A stretch of DNA of 21,842 bases, taken from CAYNFH01 sp964396385 (GTDB taxonomy: Bacteria; Armatimonadota; Chthonomonadetes; Chthonomonadales; CAJBBX01). Each line of letters opens with the position of its first letter. The first letter of the stretch is position 1. The notes below the pieces were generated by a model. The model was given only the letters and a program-made list of their open reading frames with translations, did no database searches and was not told the origin of the DNA. This document shows, piece after piece, positions 6,347 to 14,705 of this stretch. The DNA is taken from assembly GCA_964396385.1 (NCBI GenBank), contig CAYNFH010000102.1, forward strand, positions 1 to 21,842. Direction: 5' to 3'. Position numbers and translations under genes: made by a program.

Positions 6347-7790
6347 TCATGTCCTTCGCTTGATTCCACAGCTCATCCATCTCCGCGAGGGTGAGCTGGT
6401 CCAGAGAGCGGTTCTGGGCGCGGGCGGCCTGCTCGATGTAGCGGAAGCGCGCGCTGAACCGGAGAAGCATGGCCCGGAGGGATTCCTCCGGGTCCAGCTT
6501 TTTCCAGCGGGCGATGTTGACGATGGTAAAGAGCAGGTCCCCTATCTCGTCAGCGATGCGGTCGCTCTGATCGGCAGACAGCGCCTCCTTGAGCTCCCGG
6601 ACCTCCTCGTCCAGCTTGGCGAGCACATCCTCAAACCGCTCCCACTCGAATCCCACCTTCACCGCACGCTTGCTGATTTCCATGGCGCGCATCAGGGCCG
6701 GCAGCCCGCTCGGAACACCGTCCAGGATGGACTCGCGCCAGCCTGGCTCCTTCTCCGCCTTCTTGATCTTTTCCCAGTTGCGCAGCACCTCATCCGAGTC
6801 CGCGACGGCGGTGTCGCCGAAAACGTGGGGGTGCCGGCGGATGAGCTTGTCCACGATGCGGTCGATGATGTCGCCAATGTCGAATATGCCGGCCTCCGCC
6901 TCAAGCTGGGCGTGGAAGACCACCTGGAGCAGCACGTCTCCCAACTCCTCCTCCAGCGCGTCCATATCGTCCGCGTCGATGGCCTCCACGGCCTCGTAGC
7001 ATTCCTCGATCATGTAGCGGCGGAGTGTGCGGTGGTCCTGCTCTCGGTCCCACGGACAGCCCCCCTCGCCCCTCAACCGCGCCATCACCTCCACCAGGTC
7101 TTCAAACGTCTTCTTGCGGCGCTCCGCCGTCAGCGCGGGGACAAAGACGGAGGTGAGGTGGTCCACCTGCGCCCGGTCCAGGCGGTGCAGCGGCAGCTCC
7201 TCCTTCGCCTCCTGCCCGGCCGCCCCGGCCGCGCGGACAACGGTGACCGTATGGTCGTCCGGGTACCGGCGCATAAGGGCGAGCTTGGCGGAGGAGGCGG
7301 ATGCGGAGTCGTACACCTGGTAGAGCAGCAGGTCCACGTCCGGCTGGAGGGAGGCGGGGATGAGGGACAGCGCGTCCAGCAGGAGCAGTCCGTCGCCCAG
7401 GGAGCGGCCGAGCAGGGCGAGCGCGGGCTCTATGAAGGAGGCGGAGCCGACAATCCGGACGGGAATCCCCTCCGCCCGCGCCTGGTCCAGGAGGAGCCGC
7501 ACGGACTCTTCCCCCACCAACGGGTGGCCCGGCACGGCATAGGCCGCGTCGCCCTGCCGCGCCGCATCCAGCACGCGCCGGGCAAGGGCCGGATAGAGCG
7601 CCTCGAAGCTCTCCGCCGTCTCGTACAGGGAGTCCAGGCTCTCGAAGGCGATACCTTCAGTACGCAGCTCCTGTGCCGCTGGGTGCCGCTCCGTACGCAG
7701 CAGCAAATGGGTGGCCGCGCGCAGTGCATCGCGCGCGGCCACCGAAAGTCCGCCGGCATCCGCCGGCCCCAGACCTATTACCGTGATCAT
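6339..7790 (-). CDS. mazG: YabN-type protein: tetrapyrrole-methylase-like domain plus MazG pyrophosphohydrolase
   Basis: MazG hydrolyses nucleoside triphosphates to monophosphates and pyrophosphate and is thought to clear non-canonical nucleotides. The N-terminal half (1 to about 220) has the SAM-methylase fold signature VIGLGPADAGGLSVAARDAL and GHPLVGEESVRLL, as in the 489-residue YabN of Bacillus. The C-terminal half holds two MazG repeats. The first has GGCPWDREQDHRTLRRY, EECYEAVEAI and EELGDVLLQVVFHAQ, with the metal-binding EExxE and ExxD pattern intact. The second has FEWERFEDVLAKLDEEVREL and DEIGDLLFTIVNIARW. The role of the methylase-like domain is not established. The start has no clear Shine-Dalgarno sequence. 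A 102-bp repeat element fills the space up to the preceding lipoprotein gene. Confidence 0.93.
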   Translation of the reverse strand: MITVIGLGPADAGGLSVAARDALRAATHLLLRTERHPAAQELRTEGIAFESLDSLYETAESFEALYPALARRVLDAARQGDAAYAVPGHPLVGEESVRLLLDQARAEGIPVRIVGSASFIEPALALLGRSLGDGLLLLDALSLIPASLQPDVDLLLYQVYDSASASSAKLALMRRYPDDHTVTVVRAAGAAGQEAKEELPLHRLDRAQVDHLTSVFVPALTAERRKKTFEDLVEVMARLRGEGGCPWDREQDHRTLRRYMIEECYEAVEAIDADDMDALEEELGDVLLQVVFHAQLEAEAGIFDIGDIIDRIVDKLIRRHPHVFGDTAVADSDEVLRNWEKIKKAEKEPGWRESILDGVPSGLPALMRAMEISKRAVKVGFEWERFEDVLAKLDEEVRELKEALSADQSDRIADEIGDLLFTIVNIARWKKLDPEESLRAMLLRFSARFRYIEQAARAQNRSLDQLTLAEMDELWNQAKDMKG

Positions 7791-7804
7791 GAATGTGCCA
7801 CTAA

Positions 7805-7906
7805 TTGGAGTGCGGCGGGCCGGGACCGCGCCCGGCCACTACAGCGCTTCTCGACCTGTTTTCGAAAGCGGTTGAGAGACTGCGGCGTCAGGCCGCAGCA
7901 CTCCAA
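7805..7906. repeat. 102-bp palindromic element with 9-bp terminal inverted repeats
   Basis: TTGGAGTGC (7805-7813) and GCACTCCAA (7898-7906) are perfect inverted ends. Inside are two hairpins: GGCCGGG/CCCGGCC with a six-base loop (7818-7837), and CTGCGGC/GCCGCAG with a five-base loop (7880-7898). The element fills nearly the whole gap between the lipoprotein stop codon and the mazG start. It codes for nothing and looks like a small non-autonomous, REP- or MITE-like unit. One internal module recurs at 3476. Confidence 0.7.
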
Positions 7907-7908
7907 GA

Positions 7909-9141
7909 CTACTTCTTGGTCGCGGCCGGTGGGGTCCCACCTGGCGCTGATGCGCGCGGTGCCCCGGAAGCGGGCGGAGTGGGTGCGGGCGCGGACGGAG
8001 CCGGACCTCCGGGACCGCCCGGAGCGGGCGCAACGGATGCCGGCGGGGCGGCCGGCGCCTTGATCTGGTTGATTAGCGACTGATACTGCGTCTGATACTG
8101 TGCGTCCGCGATCTCGATCTTGGCCTTCTGCCGGACCTCGGTCATGGCGTTGGCAAGCCGCTGCGCAGCTCCGAAGTCCTTCTGCTGCACGGCCTGGATC
8201 TCCAGGATAGGCTTGACCTCGTCCAGCGTAGGTGTGCGGGCCGGGGTCTTGCCCACAAGCTGTGCCAGGACGTACTCCGTTATGATGCCGGAAGATCCCG
8301 GAGTGGTTGGCCCGGATGCGGCCTGCAGCGGCACCGGCGCTTTGGTGTAGTCGCCGGGCTTCATGTTCTTGACGGCGTCATACAGGCTCTTCATCCTCTG
8401 CTGCAGCACCGGCTCGGGGATGGTTCCGGCGTCGCCATTCTGGGCGGCCGTCCTCTTGTCTTCCGACTCCTTGAGCGCCTCCGTCTCAAACGGCACGTTG
8501 TGATTCAGCCGGTCCAGTATCTGCTGCGCCTTGTTCTTGTCACGGACTACGATGATGCGCAGATGGTACTTCGCCGGGTCCTGAAGCTGGTTCTTGAGAA
8601 TGTCGTACTGCCTCTGGAGGTCCGCCGGCTGAATATTGGCCATCTGCACCAGCAGCTTCCGGTAGACCAATATCTGCTTGATCTGGTTCCGAAGATCCGT
8701 GTCCGAGCGGAACGGGTCCTGGGCAACCATGGTCAGGTTCGGATTCTGCGGATACTTCTTGACGAAGGCCATGTAGCTGCTGATCTCGGCCTCCGTTGGG
8801 ACAACGTGCTTCTCCTTGGCGTACTGCATGAGCAGCGCCTCGTCTATCATATTCTTGAGCGCGAACTCTCCAGCTCTGGGCGGGACCGGCGCGCCGGGCT
8901 GAAGAGCGGGCGACAGCTCCACGGCGTCTACCGTCTGTGCGTGTTTGAGGAATTCGTCTTCCGGAATGGTCTCGCCGTTCACCGTGGCGATGGCTTTCTT
9001 GCCCCCTCCGCATCCGGTAAGTGAGGCCAGCAGCATGAGCGCGGCAAGGGCCCACGGCCCACGGCCCACAGACCACGGACTGCGGATGACAGGTGACGGG
9101 TGACGGGTGACGGACGGAACGTATCTACGATTGCGATTCAA
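7909..9141 (-). CDS. SurA/PrsA-like lipoprotein (parvulin-type foldase)
   Basis: The protein is predicted to be a membrane-anchored chaperone or isomerase for exported proteins. A hydrophobic stretch ALAALMLLAS is followed by the lipobox LTGC, with the lipidated cysteine at residue 44. A SurA_N-like part (ATVNGETIPEDEFLKH) comes next, and a divergent PpiC/parvulin part (YHLRIIVVRDKNKAQQILDRL, later MKPGDYTKAPV). The last 50 residues are Pro/Ala/Gly-rich and probably disordered. The start is TTG, supported by AGGAG eight bases upstream. The n-region of the signal peptide is 30 residues long, far longer than normal, and residues 10-30 are encoded by a heptamer repeat array. GTG or ATG codons further in could also start translation, which would leave the array in the leader. 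Isomerase activity is uncertain because the parvulin core is degenerate. Confidence 0.85.
   Translation of the reverse strand: MNRNRRYVPSVTRHPSPVIRSPWSVGRGPWALAALMLLASLTGCGGGKKAIATVNGETIPEDEFLKHAQTVDAVELSPALQPGAPVPPRAGEFALKNMIDEALLMQYAKEKHVVPTEAEISSYMAFVKKYPQNPNLTMVAQDPFRSDTDLRNQIKQILVYRKLLVQMANIQPADLQRQYDILKNQLQDPAKYHLRIIVVRDKNKAQQILDRLNHNVPFETEALKESEDKRTAAQNGDAGTIPEPVLQQRMKSLYDAVKNMKPGDYTKAPVPLQAASGPTTPGSSGIITEYVLAQLVGKTPARTPTLDEVKPILEIQAVQQKDFGAAQRLANAMTEVRQKAKIEIADAQYQTQYQSLINQIKAPAAPPASVAPAPGGPGGPAPSAPAPTPPASGAPRASAPGGTPPAATKK
9051..9113. repeat. Nine-unit heptamer array encoding a signal-peptide n-region
   Basis: Nine consecutive 7-bp units share the pattern NNNACGG on the plus strand. 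Three are CCCACGG-like, two or three are intermediate, and three are perfect GTGACGG. The total of 63 bp equals 21 codons, so the array keeps the frame of the lipoprotein gene. Confidence 0.85.
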
Positions 9142-9256
9142 AAAGGGTGCTCCTGGGGAGAGATATGTAGTAATACCGAGTCGACGCGGCGTGACGTTGC
9201 GCGTTTCCAGACACGCGCGAGGCGAAGGAGTATAGCACCTGATTCGCCTCCGCGTC

Positions 9257-9266
9257 TAGTATACTA
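9257..9266. promoter_or_regulatory. Symmetric -10-like site between divergent genes
   Basis: TAGTATACTA is a perfect 10-bp palindrome in the 228-bp gap between the lipoprotein gene and the first oxidoreductase gene. It reads TATACT on both strands, so it could serve as a -10 box in either direction. No convincing -35 box is at the right distance. Otherwise this gap shows nothing recognisable. Confidence 0.3.
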
Positions 9267-9369
9267 ATAGGGGCAGATCCTCCCCCGTACAACCCGCTCG
9301 GCGGTCCTCGCGGAGAAGCGCCGCTTCCTCGCCCCGACGCCACCACATCCTTTACATACAGGACCATCC

Positions 9370-10749
9370 ATGGCTGATTCCAACCCTATCAACCGCCGTG
9401 ACTTCCTGCGCGGGCTCACCGCATCGTCGGTCGGCCTGGCGCTGCTGGCGGAGGAGCTGCAGCTCCCAGCGCGGGCAGCGGTCACCGCGGTCACCGCGGA
9501 CGCCGCCAGGCAAGCGGCTCCCACCGGCTCGCCCGTCAACTGCGCCGTCATCGGCCTGGGCGCGCGCGGCAAGGAGATCCTCGGCGACCTGGCACGCTAC
9601 GGCGCGGGCGCGCCCGTCGTCGCCATCTGCGATACCTTTACCGCGCCCAACTTCCTCAAGAAGGCGCAGGCCATCGCCCCTAAGGCAGCCTTCCAGCCGG
9701 ACTACCGCAAGGTGCTGGACGATAAGACCATTCAGGCCGTGTTCATCGCTACGCCCACGCACCTGCACAAGCAGATCGCGCTGGATGCCGTCGCCGCGGG
9801 CAAGCACGTCTACTGCGAGGCGCCGCTCGCCAACGACATCGCGGAGGCCAAGGCCATTGCCCAGGCCGCGCTGGCCGGCAAGACCATCTTCCAGCCCGGC
9901 CTCCAGCAGCGCTGCAACCTGCAGGCCGCGCACGTCTACCAGTTTATGAAGAGCGAGGCGCTGGGTAAGATGGCAGGTGGGCGCGCCCAGTGGCACAAGG
10001 ACACAAGCTGGCGTACCGCCTGGCCCAGTGCCGCGCGCGAGGCCGAGCTGAACTGGCGGCTCAAACGCGCGACCTCCTCCGGCCTCCTGGGCGAGGTGGG
10101 CATCCACCAATTGGACATCGCTTCCTGGTACTACCGGCATCTGCCCACCGCCGTTACGGGCTATAGCTCGCTTATCAAGTATACCGACGACGGCCGGGAC
10201 GTGCCGGATACCGTGCAGGCCGTCATTGAGTACCCCAACGGCGTCCGCTACCTGTACGACGCCACCATCACGGGCTCGTTCGACGACACTTACGACCTCT
10301 TCTTCGGCACGGACGCCACAGTGATGCTGCGCGGCGAGCGCGCTTGGATGTTTAAGGAGGCGCAGAGCGGGCAGCTTGGCTGGGAAGTCTTCGCGCGCAA
10401 GGATGTGATGCAGATAGGCCACCCGGAGAACGGCACCGGGCTGGCGATGCGGACCGGCATCGCGCTGGTGGCGGACGCCACCAAACAGTTAGCTCTGGGG
10501 AAGGATCCAGCGAAGGCGGCGCTGGACGCCACGCAGACACCGCTGTACCAGGCGATCGGTGTCTTCCTGGGCTCCGTGCGCGCTGGCAAGCCCGTTCCCG
10601 TCAAGGAGCCCAGCAAGGACGACCCCAGGCCGCCGCTGGCGCCCGGCGCGGCGGAGGGCTACCGGGCCACTGTGGTGGCGCTGAAGGCGAACGAGGCCGC
10701 GCTGGGCGGCAGCCGCATAGTTCTGGATAAGGAGCTGTTTACGTTGTAA
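9370..10749 (+). CDS. Gfo/Idh/MocA family protein, Tat-exported, EKP lysine missing
   Basis: This is a homologue of NAD(P)-dependent sugar oxidoreductases. A twin-arginine signal (NRRDFLRGLTASSVGLALL, residues 7-25) would send it folded across the membrane. The Rossmann nucleotide-binding motif is CAVIGLGARGKEILGDL, at about residue 58. In the family's EKP motif this protein reads E150-A151-P152, so the lysine normally used in catalysis is absent. The conserved histidine and aspartate of the second domain are present (GIHQLD, H246 and D249). It lies 19 bp upstream of a second family member, probably in one operon. It may have altered chemistry, bind a sugar without turnover, or act with its partner. 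The family is certain; activity is unknown. Confidence 0.9.
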   Translation: MADSNPINRRDFLRGLTASSVGLALLAEELQLPARAAVTAVTADAARQAAPTGSPVNCAVIGLGARGKEILGDLARYGAGAPVVAICDTFTAPNFLKKAQAIAPKAAFQPDYRKVLDDKTIQAVFIATPTHLHKQIALDAVAAGKHVYCEAPLANDIAEAKAIAQAALAGKTIFQPGLQQRCNLQAAHVYQFMKSEALGKMAGGRAQWHKDTSWRTAWPSAAREAELNWRLKRATSSGLLGEVGIHQLDIASWYYRHLPTAVTGYSSLIKYTDDGRDVPDTVQAVIEYPNGVRYLYDATITGSFDDTYDLFFGTDATVMLRGERAWMFKEAQSGQLGWEVFARKDVMQIGHPENGTGLAMRTGIALVADATKQLALGKDPAKAALDATQTPLYQAIGVFLGSVRAGKPVPVKEPSKDDPRPPLAPGAAEGYRATVVALKANEAALGGSRIVLDKELFTL

Positions 10750-10768
10750 TGAGAGGAGCATCAATCTG

Positions 10769-12154
10769 ATGAATAACACACCGGATTCCGGGCGCACCAC
10801 GCGCCGCGAATTCCTGCGCAACGTCGCGGCTACGGCCGCGGTCTCAGCCGCCGCCACCGGAGTAGCCAGGAGCTCGGTCTACTCCATCGCGCCGGCCCGC
10901 GTCCTGGGCGCCAATGACCGTGTCAATATCGCCCACGTGGGACTGGGCGTCCAGGGCTTCGGCGCGCACGTCCGGCTTCTGAAGGAGAAGAAGGACGAGA
11001 ACAACACGCAGCAGGTGGCCCTCTGCGACCTTTACGGCCTGCGCCTGCACCATGCCGCCGATGAGATTACCGGCATCCCGGAGAGTAGCTGGTACGGCGA
11101 CCACCGCAAGATGCTGGAGCGGAAGGACATCGACGCGGTGGTCATCGCCACTTCGGACAACTGGCACGCGCCGGTCGCCATCGCGGCGATGGAGGCCGGC
11201 AAGCACGTCTACGTCGAGAAGCCGATGTGCAAAACCCTGGACGAGGCGTTCGCGCTGTATGACACGGTGAAGAAGACCGGCCGCAAGCTGCAGGTGGGAT
11301 CTCAGGGCTGCTCCGATCCGATGTACCGCAGCCTGGCGGATATCGTGAAGTCCGGCAAGATCGGCCACCTCATCATGGGGCAGCATAGCTACAATCGCGG
11401 CGACAACCGCGTGGGCGAGTGGAACAGCTACGGCGACGATCCTAGCAAGCCGCCTTACAGCGAGTCCGGTCCGGACGCTTCCGGCGAGAAGCACATCGAT
11501 TGGGACACGTTCCGCAAGGGCACCGAGCCGGCGGCCTGGGATCCCGACCGCTTCTTCCGCTGGAGGAAGTACTGGGAGTACGGCTCCGGCCTGGTGGGCG
11601 ACCTCATGCCGCACCGCCTCTACCCGATGATGATCGCGATGAACATACCGCTCACGGGGACGGAAGGCTTCGCGCAGCGCGTCTCTTCCGGCGGCGGCCT
11701 CTACGTGCAGAAGGTGAACCCAGACACCAAGAAGCCGGACCGCGAGGTGCCGGACTTCACCTATATCACGGTGGATTTCGGCGAGCACTCCCTGATCATC
11801 ATGTCCGACTGCATCAACGAGCAGGGAATGCGGCCGATGATACGTGGCAACAAGGCCACTATCATCTGGTCCGGGGACAGCGCGCAGATTTTGCCGGAGC
11901 GCAACTACTCGGACGAAGTGGACGCGGATACGGTGAAGCTCAACGGCAACGGGGAGCCCATTGAGGTGCACCACAAGAACTGGCTGGACAGCATCCGCAA
12001 CAACACCGAGCCCAACTGCAACATCGACCTGGCGGTACGCGGACAGGTGATCATCACGCTGGGTGAGCTGGCCTACCGGAACAGCACCACGTTCACGTTC
12101 GATCCCAAGACCCGCAGCACCACGCCGGACTACAAGCAGTTTGCGCCAGCGTAG
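10769..12154 (+). CDS. Gfo/Idh/MocA family oxidoreductase, Tat-exported
   Basis: The protein is a predicted NAD(P)-dependent oxidoreductase of a sugar or polyol substrate, exported with bound cofactor. The twin-arginine signal is TRREFLRNVAATAAVSAAAT. The nucleotide motif is IAHVGLGVQGFG at about residue 54. The catalytic EKP motif is intact (E150-K151-P152), at the same residue numbers as the E-A-P of the preceding paralogue. The second domain has YGSGLVGDLMPHRLYPM with H282. GAGAGGAG precedes the ATG. A strong hairpin at 12373 may end the transcript. Exported proteins of this kind are abundant in Planctomycetes, Verrucomicrobia and Armatimonadota; the substrate cannot be told from the sequence. 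Confidence 0.93.
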   Translation: MNNTPDSGRTTRREFLRNVAATAAVSAAATGVARSSVYSIAPARVLGANDRVNIAHVGLGVQGFGAHVRLLKEKKDENNTQQVALCDLYGLRLHHAADEITGIPESSWYGDHRKMLERKDIDAVVIATSDNWHAPVAIAAMEAGKHVYVEKPMCKTLDEAFALYDTVKKTGRKLQVGSQGCSDPMYRSLADIVKSGKIGHLIMGQHSYNRGDNRVGEWNSYGDDPSKPPYSESGPDASGEKHIDWDTFRKGTEPAAWDPDRFFRWRKYWEYGSGLVGDLMPHRLYPMMIAMNIPLTGTEGFAQRVSSGGGLYVQKVNPDTKKPDREVPDFTYITVDFGEHSLIIMSDCINEQGMRPMIRGNKATIIWSGDSAQILPERNYSDEVDADTVKLNGNGEPIEVHHKNWLDSIRNNTEPNCNIDLAVRGQVIITLGELAYRNSTTFTFDPKTRSTTPDYKQFAPA

Positions 12155-12176
12155 GAGCTGCAGGGATCCAATACAT

Positions 12177-12279
12177 CGCCGGGCTGAAGCCCCGGCGCTA
12201 TTAGAAGAAAACCCCTCCGGGCTCCGGAGCCGGCGTCAGCCGGGTTCTCTTTCAGTAGCGCCGGGGTTTCAGCCCGGCG
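12177..12279. repeat. 103-bp inverted-repeat element
   Basis: Two 38-bp arms (12177-12214 and 12242-12279) are complementary at 33 positions. Each arm holds the self-complementary block GGGCTGAARCCCC, so it can fold by itself too. A perfect 12-bp palindrome GGCTCCGGAGCC (12220-12231) sits in the middle. The element begins 22 bp after the oxidoreductase stop codon. A short CCCCTCA repeat (two and a half units from 12301) follows. The rest of the 394-bp gap up to 12548 holds the terminator at 12373 and no gene. Confidence 0.8.
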
Positions 12280-12372
12280 CGGGTGCGGCCCACATACGAC
12301 CCCCTCACCCCTCACCTCAGCAACACAGCGCAAAGCGTGCCCGCCCGCAATAAAATCTCCACCGCTCTCCAT

Positions 12373-12406
12373 GGCCCGGCGAGATAGCCGGGCCGTTTCT
12401 GTGTCT
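12373..12406 (+). terminator. Rho-independent terminator-like hairpin
   Basis: GGCCCGGC, loop GAGATA and GCCGGGCC form a perfect 8-bp GC stem followed by GTTTCTGTGTCT. The T-run is interrupted, so termination strength is uncertain. It would end the oxidoreductase pair's transcript. Confidence 0.55.
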
Positions 12407-12548
12407 CCCGGTACTTTTCCCTGCTACAGATTTGGTACGAAAATGCCGCTTTATGGAATGTGCATTCGGGCCATCCGATTTGCGGCACCCCGCTGTGCAG
12501 GTCCACGCCACCGGCATCTCCGGCACGGCGATATCATCCGCCCGCTGA

Positions 12549-14705
12549 ATGAACCTGTCCTTGCGCAATCGAATCCAGCTTCTTATAGCCGCGACCGTCG
12601 CCGCCGTGGCGGGCTTCGTACTGCTCGTCATCGCCACCCTGCTGAGCCATCAGCTCCAGATGGGCGTCCACGGTGAGGTCCGCGCTACCGGCGTCATGCT
12701 CTCCCAGCTCATCCGCGAGCGCAGCAACGCCCTGCAGGACCAGTGCCGCCTGCTGGCCCGCCAGCAGCCCATCCAGCAGGGTCTCGTGGAGGAAGTCTCT
12801 CGTCCCGCCCTTACGGAGCTTCGGGACTGCATCCGCCAGATGCACGCCGACGGAGCCACCCTGCTCACGCACAGCGGCCGCCGCCTGGCCTCCGTGCGCA
12901 TCGATCCATCCTTCCCGCCGCCGCTGATGCCGCAGGGAGAACGCAGGGCTGCACGCAGGGGGGCTCAATGGAGCGGCGTGGTTACCCGGAGCGGTCGGCT
13001 TATGCTCGCCGTATCCGTGCCGGTGCGCCACCGAGAGTCAGGACAGGTCATCGGCACGCTCATCGCATATCACCGCATCGACTCCCACGTGGCCCAGGAG
13101 CTGAAGGACGCCCTCGGCACGGAGGTCGCCTTCCTCAATGGAGGTCGCGTGGTGGGCGCCTCGCTGGACCTGCCGGACTACTTGCTCACGCCCGAGGGCG
13201 ACCCGTATCCGATGACCATCGCGGGGACCCGGTACTACGCCCTCTACTCGCCCCTGCCCAGCACCGTAGCGGAGGCCGGGGAAGGCTTCGTGGTGCTCAA
13301 GCCGTACATGGAGGCGATGGGCCTCTACCTGTGGGTGCGCGCCCTGCTCATCTGTGCGGTGGGTATCGCGCTGGTGCTCGCGCTCGTGGGCGGCGCCATT
13401 ACTGCGCAGGGAATAACCAAGCCGCTGGAGAGCGTGGTAGAGGCGGCCCGGACCCTCAAGGACGGCACCTGGCCGGACCCCATCAAGGTGACCCGTTCGG
13501 ACGAGGTCGGCCTCCTCCAGAGCGTCTTCAATGAGATGACGCAGGCGGTCCGCAGCGCCCAGGAGCGGCTCCTGGCCCTCCTCGATACGGACCCGCTCAC
13601 GGACATGGACAACCACCGCCGGTTCCAGGAGCGGCTGGAGCAGGAGAGCTCCCACTGCTCGGCGGCCGGCATTCCATTCTCTCTGCTGCTCATGGACGTG
13701 GACCGATTCCACGACTTCAACCGCAAGTTCGGCCACGGCACAGGTGACGCCGCGCTGCTGCGCATCTCCACACTAGTACGAGAGCTTCTTCCGGATGGCG
13801 CTCACGCATCGCGCTACGGCGGCGATGAGATCGCCATCCTGCTCCCGCGCCACAACGTGGAGCAGGCGGCGGAGCTGGCCGAGCGCATCCGCGTCGCAGC
13901 ACAGTCCGGCTCGGTAGACGCGGAGGACCCGGAGACCGGGCTCACTCTCAGCATAGGCTGCGCGGAGTACGGCAAGCACACGCGCAAAGTGGAAGGCCTG
14001 CTGCTAGCCGTGGAGCTGGCCGTCTCGCAGGCCAAGGAGCTGGGCCGCAACCGCGTCTGCCGGTTCGACAGCCTGCCCGGAGCGGATGGTGACGCCGACC
14101 CGTACCAGGTCCACCGATTCCTCAAGGAAGGCAGCCTCTCCACCATCCAGGCGCTCGCGGCAGCCATCGACGCGAAGGACCCCTACACCAAGGGCCACTC
14201 GCACCGTGTGGCGGACTATGCCTCCGCCCTGGCAGAGTACGTGGGCCTGCCGCCGGAGACCGTCGACCTCATCCACGTCACGGGGACGCTGCACGACGTG
14301 GGGAAGATCGGGGTGCCGGACGCTATCCTTCAGAAACCGCGGGAGCTGAACGACGACGAGCGCGCCGTCATCGAGACGCATCCGGTGCTGGGAGAGGTGA
14401 TCATCCGCAAAGCGCCGCAGCTCCATCGCACCCTCCCAGGCGTACGCAGCCACCACGAGCGCTGGGACGGAATGGGCTATCCGGACGGCCTGACCGGGGA
14501 GGAGATTCCGCTCATGGCCCGCGTTCTGGCCGTGGCGGATGCCTTCGACGCCATCACCAGCGACCGGCCGTACCGCAAGGGGCTTTCGGTGGAGGTGGCG
14601 CTCCACCGCATCGCGGAGGGCGCAGGCACGCAGTTTGACCCGGAGATGGCCCGCGCCTTCGTCCGCATGATGCGCGAGCAGATGACCCTTCCTATGGCCG
14701 CCTAA
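12549..14705 (+). CDS. Membrane sensor with HAMP, GGDEF and HD-GYP domains
   Basis: This 718-residue protein probably makes and/or breaks cyclic di-GMP in response to an external signal. Transmembrane segment 1 (about 8-33) and segment 2 (about 260-283) enclose a Cache-like extracytoplasmic domain. HAMP follows (about 284-335), then GGDEF (about 345-505) and HD-GYP (about 520-715). The GGDEF signature is RYGGDEI (R422-E427), with the last Phe replaced by Ile. Other deviations are LTDMDNH for LTGLxNR and DVDRFHDFNRKFGH for the usual FK and ND residues; no RxxD inhibitory site is at the normal distance. HD-GYP looks complete: HSHRVADYA, H582-D583 in LHDVGKIG, and G643-Y644-P645 in GMGYPDGL. I expect phosphodiesterase activity, while cyclase activity is doubtful. 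No c-di-GMP riboswitch was recognised upstream. Confidence 0.92.
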   Translation: MNLSLRNRIQLLIAATVAAVAGFVLLVIATLLSHQLQMGVHGEVRATGVMLSQLIRERSNALQDQCRLLARQQPIQQGLVEEVSRPALTELRDCIRQMHADGATLLTHSGRRLASVRIDPSFPPPLMPQGERRAARRGAQWSGVVTRSGRLMLAVSVPVRHRESGQVIGTLIAYHRIDSHVAQELKDALGTEVAFLNGGRVVGASLDLPDYLLTPEGDPYPMTIAGTRYYALYSPLPSTVAEAGEGFVVLKPYMEAMGLYLWVRALLICAVGIALVLALVGGAITAQGITKPLESVVEAARTLKDGTWPDPIKVTRSDEVGLLQSVFNEMTQAVRSAQERLLALLDTDPLTDMDNHRRFQERLEQESSHCSAAGIPFSLLLMDVDRFHDFNRKFGHGTGDAALLRISTLVRELLPDGAHASRYGGDEIAILLPRHNVEQAAELAERIRVAAQSGSVDAEDPETGLTLSIGCAEYGKHTRKVEGLLLAVELAVSQAKELGRNRVCRFDSLPGADGDADPYQVHRFLKEGSLSTIQALAAAIDAKDPYTKGHSHRVADYASALAEYVGLPPETVDLIHVTGTLHDVGKIGVPDAILQKPRELNDDERAVIETHPVLGEVIIRKAPQLHRTLPGVRSHHERWDGMGYPDGLTGEEIPLMARVLAVADAFDAITSDRPYRKGLSVEVALHRIAEGAGTQFDPEMARAFVRMMREQMTLPMAA

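Noticed and set aside
6360..8063. A 567-codon plus-strand frame opposite mazG
   Set aside because: MazG and methylase motifs on the minus strand are unambiguous; the opposite frame has no recognisable domain and runs through an intergenic repeat into the next gene.
10844..11974. A 376-codon minus-strand frame inside the second oxidoreductase gene
   Set aside because: It is a His/Arg/Val-rich shadow of a well-supported Gfo/Idh/MocA gene.
12155..12548. A c-di-GMP riboswitch ahead of the GGDEF/HD-GYP gene
   Set aside because: I looked for the GEMM core and found none; the region is explained by an inverted-repeat element and a terminator-like hairpin.
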